From contig NZ_JAMTCJ010000004.1 in assembly GCF_024171815.1 (NCBI RefSeq), positions 620,001-684,000 on the forward strand: DNA of 64,000 nt, read 5' to 3'. The notes under the pieces are model-generated. The model was given only the letters and a program-made list of their open reading frames with translations. It made no database searches and had not been told where the DNA came from. Position numbers and translations under genes: made by a program. Origin of the DNA: Williamsia maris (lineage in GTDB: Bacteria > Actinomycetota > Actinomycetes > Mycobacteriales > Mycobacteriaceae). Each line of letters opens with the position of its first letter. Within the stretch, counting starts at the first letter, position 1. Positions 18,218-27,274 of this stretch are shown here, in pieces.

Positions 18218-18961
18218 CTACCCCGACCGGGACCTCTGGACCGCCTTGGTGAAGATCGCGTCGAGCGCGGCCCCGTCGGGCCGTGAGCCGGAGAACGACA
18301 GGTAGCTCGCGAACACACGAACGCCGTCGTTCTGCGCCGCGAGCACGGTGGTCGACTGGGTGAGAGTGACCGGCGACTGTCCGGAGCGTACGACCCGGCG
18401 GTAGGCCAGCGACTGCGGGGAGTCGATCGGCGACGGCGGCAGCACCTCCGTGCTCACCTGCGCGGTGACGCCGCCGATGTCGGTGGTGTACGACCCGCAC
18501 CGGCGGATCTGATCGGCGAGGTCGGACAACGGTGTCTGCGATGTGGTGGTGACGACCGTCAGGGCGCCGCCGGTGCTCGACATGCCGACCAGCACCACCG
18601 ATTCGCCGTCGCCCGACGGGATCTGCGGGGGCTCGCACTCCGACGGGGTCACCGTCGTCCCCGGAGCGTGTCCGCTGAGATCGGCGAGCGCCTGACCGGC
18701 CTGCTCACTGCGTAATCGGGTGGCGGGGTACGACGCCGGGAAGTCCGACGGCGTCAGCGACAGACGGTCGAGTCGGGCCGACGACCCATCCGACGACCCC
18801 GAGGCGGCACCGGAGGCCGCCACCGGGTCGCCGTCGACGCCGTCGGCGCACCCGGCCACCGTCAGCATCGCGCACAGCGCCAGCGCACCGACACCCACCG
18901 ACGACCGCATCCACGACCGTCGGACGGGACGGACGCCTGGGCGGCGGGGCACGGATGTCAC
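18218..18961 (-). CDS. DUF3558-type lipoprotein
   Basis: Probable exported lipoprotein of about 247 aa. A hydrophobic stretch ends in the lipobox LTVAGC, with the lipidated Cys near residue 38, followed by a Ser/Gly-rich linker and a domain with two later cysteines (SECEPP, RRCGSY). This layout resembles DUF3558 lipoproteins of mycolata. GTG 18961 is assumed; ATG 18910 would give a shorter but acceptable signal peptide. Function is unknown. It stands between the DUF4192 and hydrolase genes on the same strand. Confidence 0.65.
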   Translation of the reverse strand: MTSVPRRPGVRPVRRSWMRSSVGVGALALCAMLTVAGCADGVDGDPVAASGAASGSSDGSSARLDRLSLTPSDFPASYPATRLRSEQAGQALADLSGHAPGTTVTPSECEPPQIPSGDGESVVLVGMSSTGGALTVVTTTSQTPLSDLADQIRRCGSYTTDIGGVTAQVSTEVLPPSPIDSPQSLAYRRVVRSGQSPVTLTQSTTVLAAQNDGVRVFASYLSFSGSRPDGAALDAIFTKAVQRSRSG

Positions 18962-19019
18962 GACGCAACTGTGCCACCGGAGCACGGTGCGGGAGGTGAC
19001 CGACACGATCACGCCGCTG

Positions 19020-19646
19020 TCAGTTCCCGCGCGCAATCCATTCCTCGAGGTGCGGGGCCTCCGCCGACACCGACGTGGAATCGCCGTGTCCGGTGCGCAC
19101 CGACGTCTCCGGGTCGAGGGTGAAGATCTTGTCGCGGATGGACTCGATGATGGTCGGGAAGCTCGAGAACGATCGACCCGTGGCCCCCGGGCCGCCGGAG
19201 AACAGCGTGTCGCCGCTGAACAGGACACCCGCCTCCGGTGCGTAGAGGCAGCACGAGCCCGGTGAGTGACCCGGGGTGTTGATCAGGATCAACTCGGTAC
19301 CGGCGACCGAGATCCGCTGGCCGTCGGTGATGTCACCGTGGTCGACGTCGGGATGGGTGTCGCGCCACAGCATGTCGTCACCGGGATGGAGCAGGATCGG
19401 CGCGTCGAGGCGGTCGCGCAGTTCCGGGGCCACGGTGATGTGGTCGTTGTGGCCGTGCGTGGCGACGATCGCGCGCACCGTCCGCCCGGCGACGGCCTCG
19501 ACGATCGGATCCGCGGAGTGGGCCGCGTCGATGATGACCACCTCGTGGTCGTCACCGACGATCCAGATGTTGTTGTCGACGTCCCAGCTCCCGCCGTCGA
19601 GTTCGAACTTCCCGGAGGTGACGACGTGGTCGATGCGCAGGCTCAC
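19020..19646 (-). CDS. MBL-fold metallo-hydrolase linked to mscR
   Basis: A 208-aa glyoxalase-II-like hydrolase with the binuclear metal motif THGHNDH (His64, His66, Asp68, His69), a later His in NTPGHSPGS and the Asp ligand in FSGDTLF. GTG 19646 overlaps the mscR stop by 4 nt (GTGA), so the two are one operon. M. tuberculosis has the same pair (Rv2259-Rv2260). The likely role is hydrolysis of an S-acyl-mycothiol such as S-formylmycothiol produced by MscR; this substrate is inferred. Confidence 0.88.
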   Translation of the reverse strand: MSLRIDHVVTSGKFELDGGSWDVDNNIWIVGDDHEVVIIDAAHSADPIVEAVAGRTVRAIVATHGHNDHITVAPELRDRLDAPILLHPGDDMLWRDTHPDVDHGDITDGQRISVAGTELILINTPGHSPGSCCLYAPEAGVLFSGDTLFSGGPGATGRSFSSFPTIIESIRDKIFTLDPETSVRTGHGDSTSVSAEAPHLEEWIARGN

Positions 19647-20731
19647 AGCAGCACCACCGAACGCAGGACCTCGCCGGCCTCCATCTTGTGGAAGGCCGAC
19701 TCGATGTGGTCGAGCCCGATCCGCTCGGTCACGAACTTCTCCAGCGGCAGACGTCCCTGCTGGTAGAGGTCGACCAGCATCGGGAAGTCACGTTCGGGCA
19801 GGCAGTCGCCGTACCAGGACGATTTCAACGCGCCGCCGCGGGAGAAGAAGTCCACCAGCGGCAACTCGAGTTTCATCTCCGGTGTCGGCACCCCGACCAG
19901 CACCACGACCCCGGCCAGGTCGCGCGCGTAGAACGCGGTCTCGTAGGTCTCCGGGCGACCGACCGCGTCGATGACCACGTCGGCGCCGTTGCCGTCGGTG
20001 AGATCCTGGATCGCAGCGACGACGTCGTCGACCTGCGACCCGTCGATGGTGTGCGTGGCCCCCAGGTCGGTGGCCCAGTCCAGTTTCCGTCGGTCCCGGT
20101 CGACGGCGATGATCGTCGTCGCGCCGGCCAGACGGGCACCCGCGATCGCCGCGTCGCCGACGCCACCGCAGCCGATGACCGCGACACTGTCACCGCGACC
20201 CACCTCACCGGTGTTCATCGCCGCGCCCAGACCTGCCATCACGCCGCATCCGAGGAGACCGACCACGGCGGGGTCGGCGTCGGGGGCGACCTTGGTGCAC
20301 TGGCCCTCGTGGACGAGGGTCTTGTCGGCGAACGCGCCGATCCCCAGCGCCGGGGTGAGTTCTGTTCCGTCCTCGAGGGTCATCGGGACGCTGGCGTTGA
20401 AGGTGTCGAAGCAGTACCAGGGACGACCCCGCTTACACGCCCGACACTGTCCGCACACCGCGCGCCAGTTGAGGACGACGAAGTCCCCGACCGCGACGTG
20501 GGTGACCTCGTCGCCGATCTGCTCGACGACACCGGCCGCCTCGTGTCCCAGCAGGAACGGGTACTCGTCGTTGATGCCACCCTCGCGGTAGGCGAGATCG
20601 GTGTGGCAGACCCCGCACGCGGCGATGTCGACGATCACATCGCGCGGGCCGGGATCGGGCAGGGTGATCGTGACCACCTCGGTCGGCGCCCCCTTGCTCA
20701 TCGAGACAACCCCGCGAACCTGCTGTGGCAT
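19643..20731 (-). CDS. mscR: S-nitrosomycothiol reductase / mycothiol-dependent formaldehyde dehydrogenase
   Basis: Zn-dependent class III-like alcohol dehydrogenase of 362 aa. It oxidises the formaldehyde-mycothiol adduct and reduces S-nitrosomycothiol. Catalytic Zn ligands are Cys39 (ACGVCHTD) and the GHE at residues 62-64. The structural Zn loop has Cys93, 96, 99 and 107. The NAD-binding motif is [13 protein letters not shown] 20731 follows a GGAA element; the extra upstream residues to 20755 are not needed. The hydrolase gene follows with overlap. The presence of this enzyme supports a mycothiol-producing actinomycete. Confidence 0.93.
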   Translation of the reverse strand: MPQQVRGVVSMSKGAPTEVVTITLPDPGPRDVIVDIAACGVCHTDLAYREGGINDEYPFLLGHEAAGVVEQIGDEVTHVAVGDFVVLNWRAVCGQCRACKRGRPWYCFDTFNASVPMTLEDGTELTPALGIGAFADKTLVHEGQCTKVAPDADPAVVGLLGCGVMAGLGAAMNTGEVGRGDSVAVIGCGGVGDAAIAGARLAGATTIIAVDRDRRKLDWATDLGATHTIDGSQVDDVVAAIQDLTDGNGADVVIDAVGRPETYETAFYARDLAGVVVLVGVPTPEMKLELPLVDFFSRGGALKSSWYGDCLPERDFPMLVDLYQQGRLPLEKFVTERIGLDHIESAFHKMEAGEVLRSVVLL

Positions 20732-20860
20732 GCGTTTTCCGCCCTTTCGTGACATCTGTCGGGCACATCCGGTCGATGGACACCTGTCCAGAACGTCTCG
20801 CGACCAGTGTGTCGTGCATCTCCGAGTTTGTCATGCGCGAACAGGCATACCTGAGTCGCG

Positions 20861-20888
20861 GGGAACACCTGACCCCGTCGCGGTCGTT
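20861..20888 (+). promoter_or_regulatory. SigE/SigH-type promoter of the PAC2-helicase operon
   Basis: GGGAAC at 20861-20866, an 18-nt spacer, then CGTT at 20885-20888. The arrangement and spacing are identical to the sigB promoter in this window. The PAC2 start codon is about 105 nt downstream. Confidence 0.6.
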
Positions 20889-20992
20889 GCACAGAGGCGA
20901 ACGTCCCCACACGAGTCCCTCCGGCCCCGGCCGCGGGTCATTTGGCCGTCGACACGGCGGTGGGCGACAATTGCGCCGACAAGGAGGCCATG

Positions 20993-22006
20993 ATGGACGA
21001 GAAATCCACGTTGTACGAGCTGGAGTTTCCCGTACCCCAGGTGACCGGCGACGAGGGCAACGGCCCGGTTCTGGTCCACGCCATGGAGGGTTTCGCCGAC
21101 GCCGGGCACGCCGTCGCGTTGGCGGCCGAGCACCTGCGCGACAGCCTCGAGTCCGAGCTCGTCGCGACGTTCTCCACCGACGAGCTGATCGATTACCGCT
21201 CGCGTCGTCCCACCATGGAGTTCTCCGGGCAGGAGTTCACCGACGTCGAGATGCCCACGCTGACGATCCACGCGATCCGCGACAACGCCGGTCGCCCGTT
21301 CCTGCTGCTCGCGGGCGCCGAACCCGATCTCCGGTGGGAGCGGTTCGTCGAGGCCGTGCGGCGCCTGTCCGATCACTTCCAGGTGTCGTCGGTGGTCGGC
21401 CTGAACGCGATCCCGATGGCGATCCCGCACACCCGGCCGTCGTCGATCACCGCACACGGATCCGATCAGGAGATGCTCGGCGACCTGCCCCGATGGGGCA
21501 GCGAGCTGAAGATCCCCGCCAGCGCCTCGATGCTCGTCGAGCTGCGGATGGCGCAGAGCGGATACGACACCGCCGGCCTGTCGGTGCACGTGCCGCACTA
21601 CCTTTCGCAGGCGCAGTACCCGGGTGCCTCGGCCACGCTGATCCAGTCGCTGGCCCAGGTCACCGGACTGGACCTGCCGGTCGCCGCCCTCGAGAACGCA
21701 GCGGCCAAGGTGCGCACCCAGGTCGACGCCGAGGTCTCGGGTAACTCCGAGGTCGAGTCGGTGGTCTCCGCGCTGGAGAACCAGTACGACGCGTTCAACA
21801 CCGCGCAGACCGAGAAGGCCTCGCTGCTCGCCGCCGAGGAGGCACTGCCGTCCCCGGACGAGCTCGGCGCGGAGCTCGAGCGCTTCCTCGCAGATCAGGT
21901 CGACACGTCGACGGCAGATCAGGTCGACACGTCGACGGCAGATCAGCCGGATGCGGCCCCGGACGACGACTCCGACGACGATGCACAGCCGGGTTCTGCC
22001 GGGTGA
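20993..22006 (+). CDS. PAC2 family (proteasome assembly chaperone-like) protein
   Basis: A 337-aa protein of the PAC2/DUF75 family, orthologous by position to M. tuberculosis Rv2714. Landmarks include VLVHAMEGFADAGHA near the N-terminus, FLLLAGAEPDLRW, and VPHYLSQAQYPGASATL in the middle. The actinobacterial proteins have a solved fold but no assigned function; the name comes from eukaryotic 20S proteasome chaperones. The C-terminal tail is acidic and contains a tandem repeat. ATG 20993 is 5 nt from AAGGAGG; ATG 20990 is too close. The helicase gene follows 3 nt after the stop. Confidence 0.87.
   Translation: MDEKSTLYELEFPVPQVTGDEGNGPVLVHAMEGFADAGHAVALAAEHLRDSLESELVATFSTDELIDYRSRRPTMEFSGQEFTDVEMPTLTIHAIRDNAGRPFLLLAGAEPDLRWERFVEAVRRLSDHFQVSSVVGLNAIPMAIPHTRPSSITAHGSDQEMLGDLPRWGSELKIPASASMLVELRMAQSGYDTAGLSVHVPHYLSQAQYPGASATLIQSLAQVTGLDLPVAALENAAAKVRTQVDAEVSGNSEVESVVSALENQYDAFNTAQTEKASLLAAEEALPSPDELGAELERFLADQVDTSTADQVDTSTADQPDAAPDDDSDDDAQPGSAG
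21891..21946 (+). repeat. 24-bp tandem repeat inside the PAC2 gene
   Basis: Two identical 24-nt units (21891-21914 and 21915-21938) and 8 nt of a third. They encode ADQVDTST repeated in the acidic C-terminal tail. A perfect in-frame unit implies recent duplication and likely length variation between strains. Confidence 0.85.
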
Positions 22007-22009
22007 TGC

Positions 22010-24508
22010 GTGAGCGGTGACGCACCGGCCACCTTCATCCCCTCGGGGACGTCGGACCCCGACGAGTTGTTCGACGAGTTCTCCCGCTGGGCGGAGTCAC
22101 GCGGACTGACCTTCTACCCCGCGCAGGAGGAGGCCCTCATCGAGTTGGTCTCCGGGGCCAACGTCATCCTGTCCACCCCCACCGGATCGGGGAAGTCCCT
22201 GGTCGCGGCGGGCGCGACGTCGTTCGCGCTCGGCCGCGGTCAGCGCACGTTCTACACGGCGCCCATCAAGGCCTTGGTCAGCGAGAAGTTCTTCGACCTG
22301 TGCGCTCAGTTCGGGGCCGATTCGGTCGGCATGATGACCGGCGACGCCACCGTCAACGCCGGTGCCCCGATCATCTGCGCCACCGCCGAGGTGCTCGCCA
22401 ACCTTGCGCTGCGCACCGGGGCCGATGCCGACGTCGGACTGATCGTCATGGACGAGTTCCACTACTACGGCGACACCGAACGCGGGTGGGCCTGGCAGGT
22501 CCCGATCGTCGAGTTGCCGCGCGCGCAGTTCTTGCTGATGTCGGCCACCCTCGGTGACGTCACCTTCTTCGCCGACGATCTCCGACGCCGCACCGGCCGC
22601 GAGACGGCGTCGATCACCGGTACCCAACGACCGGTCCCCCTCGACTACTCCTACGTGCTGACCTCGGTGCACGACACGATCGAGCGCTTGATCGAGGCCG
22701 ACCGGGCGCCGGTCTACGTCGTGCACTTCACCCAGGCCTCGGCGGTCGAACGTGCCCAGGCCCTGCTCAGTGCCAACATCTGCAGCCGGGAGCAGCGCGA
22801 CGCCATCGCGGTCGCGATCGGCGATTTCCGGTTCACCTCCGGGTTCGGCAACACGCTCTCCAAACTGGTCCGCGCGGGGATCGGGGTGCACCACGCCGGC
22901 ATGCTCCCCCGCTACCGACGACTCGTGGAACGTCTTGCGCAGCAGGGACTGCTCAAGGTGGTGGCCGGTACCGACACCCTCGGCGTCGGGATCAACGTCC
23001 CGATCCGCACGGTGCTGCTCACCGGTCTGACCAAATACGACGGCGTCAAGACTCGCCACCTACAGGCACGCGAGTTCCATCAGATCGTCGGACGCGCAGG
23101 CCGTGCCGGCTACGACACGCGCGGTTTCGTCGTCGCCCAGGCCCCCGAGCACGACGTCGAGAACGCGCGGGCCACCGCGAAGGCCGGCGACGATCCGAAG
23201 AAGCTCAAAAAGATCCAGCGCAAGAAGGCCCCGGAGGGTTTCGTCTCGTGGGGCGAGCCCACCTTCGAGCGGCTCATCGCCGCACCACCCGAGCCCCTGC
23301 GGTCACACTTCAAGGTCACCACCTCGATGGTGATCGACGTGATCGCCCGGCCGGCCAACTGTTTCACCTCGATGCGCCATCTCCTCGAGGACAACCACGA
23401 ACCGCGCGAGCGACAGCGCAAACACATCCTGCGGGCCATCGAGATCTACCGGGGACTGCGCACCGCGGGTCTCGTCGAGTCGATGGAGCCGGACGCCTCG
23501 GGCAAAGCGGTGCGGTTGACCACCGACCTCCCGGCGAACTTCGCGCTGTCGAACCCGTTGTCCTCCTTCGCGATCGCTGCGATGGAGATCCTCGACACCG
23601 AGGATCCCGGTTATGCGTTCGACGCGCTGTCGGTCATCGAGTCGACCATCGAAGACCCCCGACCGATCCTGCGGGCCCAACGCAGCGCCGCTCGCGACGT
23701 CGCCATCGCGGAGATGAAATCCGACGGCATCGAATACGACGAGCGGATGGAGCTGCTCGAGGAGATCACGTGGCCCATGCCGCTGTTCGACCTCCTCGAG
23801 GGATCGTTCGACATCTACCGTCGCGGACACCCGTGGGTCTCCGGCACTCCCCCGTCACCGAAGTCGATCGTCCGCGAGATGGTCGAGCAGGCAATGGGTT
23901 TCAACGACTTCGTGGCCCGTTACAAACTCGCACGCAGCGAGGGGGTCGTCCTGCGCTACCTCACCGACGTCTACCGCTCGGCACGCCACGGTCTACCGAC
24001 CGCGCAGCACACCCCCGAGCTCGACGACCTGATCGAGTGGCTCGGCGACCTGGTGCGCCGGGTCGACTCCAGCCTGATCGACGAGTGGGAACAGCTCACC
24101 CACCCCGACGACGACGGTGCCCCCACCGACGCCCGGCCGCCGACGACGGGTCCGAACCTCCGCGCGTGCCGCGTACAGATCCGCAACCACATGTTCGCGT
24201 TGATCAGCGCGATCTCGCGTCGAGACTGGCCCACGCTGTACCGAACCCACCCCGACGTCGCGTGGAGCGAGGAGCTCGCCGAGTACTTCGACGAGTACGG
24301 CGAGCTCGACGCGGGTCCGCAGGCCCGGAGCCCGCAGCTGTTCGCCCTCGACGAGAGCGACGAAACCTGGCGGGTGCGTCAGACCTTCGACGACCCGCAG
24401 GGCGACCGCGGGTGGTCGCTCACCGCGCAGGTGGAGATCGCGACCGACCCGGACGTCGACGAAGCCGACCGAATCCGCATGACGGACATGGAGATACACC
24501 CCGGCTGA
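22010..24508 (+). CDS. Ski2-like DEAD/DEAH-box RNA helicase with DUF3516 C-terminus
   Basis: SF2 helicase of 832 aa. Motifs in order: Q-motif region (FYPAQEEAL), Walker A TPTGSGKS, Ia APIKALVSEKF, Walker B MDEFHYYGD, III LMSATLG, V GTDTLGVGINVP and VI QIVGRAGRAG. The C-terminal 450 residues match the architecture of actinobacterial DUF3516 helicases, related to Ski2/Mtr4 and HelY. Such enzymes unwind structured RNA for decay or maturation; the substrate here is unknown. GTG 22010 starts 3 nt after the PAC2 stop, so it is an operon under the putative ECF promoter. Confidence 0.9.
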   Translation: MSGDAPATFIPSGTSDPDELFDEFSRWAESRGLTFYPAQEEALIELVSGANVILSTPTGSGKSLVAAGATSFALGRGQRTFYTAPIKALVSEKFFDLCAQFGADSVGMMTGDATVNAGAPIICATAEVLANLALRTGADADVGLIVMDEFHYYGDTERGWAWQVPIVELPRAQFLLMSATLGDVTFFADDLRRRTGRETASITGTQRPVPLDYSYVLTSVHDTIERLIEADRAPVYVVHFTQASAVERAQALLSANICSREQRDAIAVAIGDFRFTSGFGNTLSKLVRAGIGVHHAGMLPRYRRLVERLAQQGLLKVVAGTDTLGVGINVPIRTVLLTGLTKYDGVKTRHLQAREFHQIVGRAGRAGYDTRGFVVAQAPEHDVENARATAKAGDDPKKLKKIQRKKAPEGFVSWGEPTFERLIAAPPEPLRSHFKVTTSMVIDVIARPANCFTSMRHLLEDNHEPRERQRKHILRAIEIYRGLRTAGLVESMEPDASGKAVRLTTDLPANFALSNPLSSFAIAAMEILDTEDPGYAFDALSVIESTIEDPRPILRAQRSAARDVAIAEMKSDGIEYDERMELLEEITWPMPLFDLLEGSFDIYRRGHPWVSGTPPSPKSIVREMVEQAMGFNDFVARYKLARSEGVVLRYLTDVYRSARHGLPTAQHTPELDDLIEWLGDLVRRVDSSLIDEWEQLTHPDDDGAPTDARPPTTGPNLRACRVQIRNHMFALISAISRRDWPTLYRTHPDVAWSEELAEYFDEYGELDAGPQARSPQLFALDESDETWRVRQTFDDPQGDRGWSLTAQVEIATDPDVDEADRIRMTDMEIHPG

Positions 24509-24518
24509 ACCGCCGTGG

Positions 24519-27041
24519 TCACCCGTCGAGAACGTCGTCGACAATCCTCGCCACCTCGGCCACGAAGGGCTCGTGCAGCAGTTCGACATGCCCGCCGCGC
24601 ACCGGTCGGATGTTGACCTCGCCGCCGGTCACGGCCTGCCACCAGTGACGTCGGTGACGGGTTCCCGGCGCGGCGAGCACGGTGATCGGCGCATCGACCC
24701 GGCGCAGTCGGTGTCGGTCGGTGAGGCGTCCGCCGAGGCGGTAGAAGATGATCCACTGCGTCACCGGGTCGAAGATCACCCGACCGGCGAGCGGGATCTT
24801 CGCGACCAACGTGAGCAGTTGCCGCTTCGACACCGACACGTCGGGTTGATACGGCACCTCGGGTTCGCCGACCTCACCCGGTTCGGCGTCAGGCGAATCG
24901 GCGGGGTCGAGATCGGCGATCAGCTTCTCCGACAACGACGTGTCGATCGCGATCAGGTGACGCGTCTGCTCACCCCGGTCGGCGAGCTGCGCCGCCATCT
25001 CCAGCGCCACGACCCCACCCATCGAGTGTCCGGCCACCAGGTACGGACCGTGCGGCTGCACCGTCGTGATCAGGTCGACGTAGCGGCGCGCCATCGCGGT
25101 GACGCTGCGATCCGGCCGCCCGGTCCGCTCGAGGCCGAGCGCCTGCAGGCCGTGGACCGGCCGGCCGGGTACGAGGTGCCGGGCCATCGCCATGAGTGAC
25201 GACGCCGGGCCGCCGGCACCGGCGACCACGAACAGCGGGGTCATCTCGGGGGTCTCGGCTGACGCGGCGCGGATCGGTACCAGGACACCGTTGCCCTCGC
25301 GGACCCCGCCGCCGTTGCGGTAGTGGTCACGGATGCTCGCCGCCAACGTGGCGATCGTGGGGGTGGTGGTGAACGCGGCGAAGTCGATGTCGCCGTTGAT
25401 CCGCTGACGGACGGTCGTCGCGATCCGGGCGAGCGCCAGCGAGTCGGCGCCGAGTGCCATCAGATCCTGATCGGCGTCGATGTCGTCGGTCCCCATCGCC
25501 AGCGCGACCGCGAAGCGGGCGACCGAGTCGACGATGTCGGGGGCCGCACGACGTCTGGGTGCCGTGGTGCGCACGGCCGGGGCGGGCAGTGCCGACCGGT
25601 CGAGTTTGCCGCGTTCGGTTCTCGGGAGCGCCGTCACACCGACGACGTACCGCGGCACCATCCACTCGGGCAGCACCGAGCGCAGGTGACCACGGATCCG
25701 GTTGTCCAGGTTCGCCTCCGAGGTGATCGGCCCACCGATGTAGGCGACCAGGTCGCTGCCGCCGCCGACGTCGGTGGCGCAGACCACGGCCTCGTGCACG
25801 CCGTCGTGGCGATACAGCGCCGACTCCACCTCGCTGGGTTCGACGAGATACCCCCGGATCTTGACGGCGTCGTCCATCCGACCGGCCAGGTGGAGACCGC
25901 CGCCGGGATCGAGATGTCCGCGGTCGCCGGTCCGGTATCCGGCGATTCCCGCGTCATCGGTGAAGAACCGCGCCGACGACCGACCGAGGTAGCCGGCGGC
26001 GATCGGCCCACCGACCACGACCACCTCGCCGACCGAGCCGTCACCGATCCGGTTCCCATGCTCGTCGACGATGCGGACGGCGCGGTCCGGCAGTGGATGC
26101 CCGGCGGCGATACGCCCGGTCGGGAGGTCGTCGCGCGGGGTGAGGACGCAATGCCCGATCATCCCCACCTCGGTGGCGGCGTACCAGTTCAGGATGGACG
26201 GGGCCGGTTCCGCGATGTGCCGGGTCCAGGCCACATCGGCACCGGTGGCCGCCTCTCCGTAGTAGGCGACCTGCCGGACGGTCGGGATGGGTCCGGCAGC
26301 CCCGGACCGTACGGCCGCGCCGAGCGACCGGGCCGCCACCACCGAGCTGTGCAGGGTCGTCACCGACTCCGAGCGCAGCCAGGTGGCCAACGAACCGAGA
26401 TCGGTGTCGCGCGGATCGGCGCACACCACCGTTGCACCGCAGGCGATCCCGGCGAGAACGGTGTTCATCCCGGCACTGAACCCCAACGGGAGCAGATCCC
26501 CGAGACGATCGTCGGGGCGCAGTCCCTGGCCCTCGACGATGTCGAGCACCTTCGCCACCAAGGTCCGGTGGCTGAGCATGACGCCCTTGGGATCTCCCGT
26601 CGATCCCGAGGTGTAACAGATCATCGCGATCGCGTCGGGGTCCACGCGATCGCCGGGCTCGACATCGTGGGCCGCCGGATCCGGTGTCGAGTGCGGCGAC
26701 ATGGTCGACGCCGCACATGCGTCGACGATGCGGGCGACCCGCTCGGCGGGCAGGCCGGTGTCGATCGCGACCAGTGCGCGGCCCGACATCATGACGCCGA
26801 GCGACCGAGCGACCGCGTCGGCGGTCCCGTCCTGGAGCACGGTCACTGGCGACCGCTCGTCGTCGAGGCGGAGTCGGCGGGCGTGCGCGGCCGCGGCGAG
26901 GTGCAGGTCGCGGTAGGCGATCCGACCGGTGGAGGTGACGATCGCCATCATGTCCGGAACCGAACGCGCGGCGACGGTCAGGAGATCGCCGACCGTGTCC
27001 GCGTTCTCCGATGACCGCACCGCATCGAGTCTCTGCCGCAT
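24519..27041 (-). CDS. NRPS-like protein with A-T-TE architecture
   Basis: An 840-aa tridomain enzyme without a condensation domain. The adenylation domain shows A3 YTSGSTGDPKG (from residue 143), A5 NWYAATEVG, A7 YRTGDRG and A10 RTERGKLD with Lys479. The carrier motif GADSLALARI has Ser534 for phosphopantetheine. A type I thioesterase follows with GHSMGG (Ser673) and a late GGHVELLHEP His. In A4 the usual FDAS reads GFSAG, so the Asp that binds the substrate amino group is absent near residue 189; this suggests a keto, hydroxy or aryl acid. A-T-TE enzymes of other organisms dimerise aryl-pyruvates; that is an analogy only. The product is unknown. Confidence 0.85.
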   Translation of the reverse strand: MRQRLDAVRSSENADTVGDLLTVAARSVPDMMAIVTSTGRIAYRDLHLAAAAHARRLRLDDERSPVTVLQDGTADAVARSLGVMMSGRALVAIDTGLPAERVARIVDACAASTMSPHSTPDPAAHDVEPGDRVDPDAIAMICYTSGSTGDPKGVMLSHRTLVAKVLDIVEGQGLRPDDRLGDLLPLGFSAGMNTVLAGIACGATVVCADPRDTDLGSLATWLRSESVTTLHSSVVAARSLGAAVRSGAAGPIPTVRQVAYYGEAATGADVAWTRHIAEPAPSILNWYAATEVGMIGHCVLTPRDDLPTGRIAAGHPLPDRAVRIVDEHGNRIGDGSVGEVVVVGGPIAAGYLGRSSARFFTDDAGIAGYRTGDRGHLDPGGGLHLAGRMDDAVKIRGYLVEPSEVESALYRHDGVHEAVVCATDVGGGSDLVAYIGGPITSEANLDNRIRGHLRSVLPEWMVPRYVVGVTALPRTERGKLDRSALPAPAVRTTAPRRRAAPDIVDSVARFAVALAMGTDDIDADQDLMALGADSLALARIATTVRQRINGDIDFAAFTTTPTIATLAASIRDHYRNGGGVREGNGVLVPIRAASAETPEMTPLFVVAGAGGPASSLMAMARHLVPGRPVHGLQALGLERTGRPDRSVTAMARRYVDLITTVQPHGPYLVAGHSMGGVVALEMAAQLADRGEQTRHLIAIDTSLSEKLIADLDPADSPDAEPGEVGEPEVPYQPDVSVSKRQLLTLVAKIPLAGRVIFDPVTQWIIFYRLGGRLTDRHRLRRVDAPITVLAAPGTRHRRHWWQAVTGGEVNIRPVRGGHVELLHEPFVAEVARIVDDVLDG

Positions 27042-27104
27042 TTGCCGGGATTCAACCAGAGCTGCCCGGACCTCGCAGTACGGAACGACCCGGGTTCGAC
27101 GACG

Positions 27105-27254
27105 TCAGCGGAACGAGTAGCCGCCGTCGGGGTAGACCACCGAGCCCGTCATCGCGCCGTTGAGCAGCAGATGAACGACCGACTGCGCGACCTCGTCCTC
27201 GGTGATGAGACGACCGATCGTGGCGGCGGTCACACACTGGTCGAACGCGGCCCG
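27105..27254 (-). pseudogene. Remnant of a short-chain dehydrogenase/reductase (C-terminal end only)
   Basis: This stretch encodes about 46 residues that look like the last helix and strand of an SDR: TIGRLITEDEVAQSVVHLL, then MTGSVVYPDGGYSFR before the stop. No Rossmann motif or YxxxK is present upstream, where the same strand carries the SGNH hydrolase in another frame. A GTG could start a 42-residue peptide, but a functional SDR is impossible. It is probably debris of a deleted gene. Confidence 0.6.
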
Positions 27255-27274
27255 GCGACGTCGCGTCGGACATG

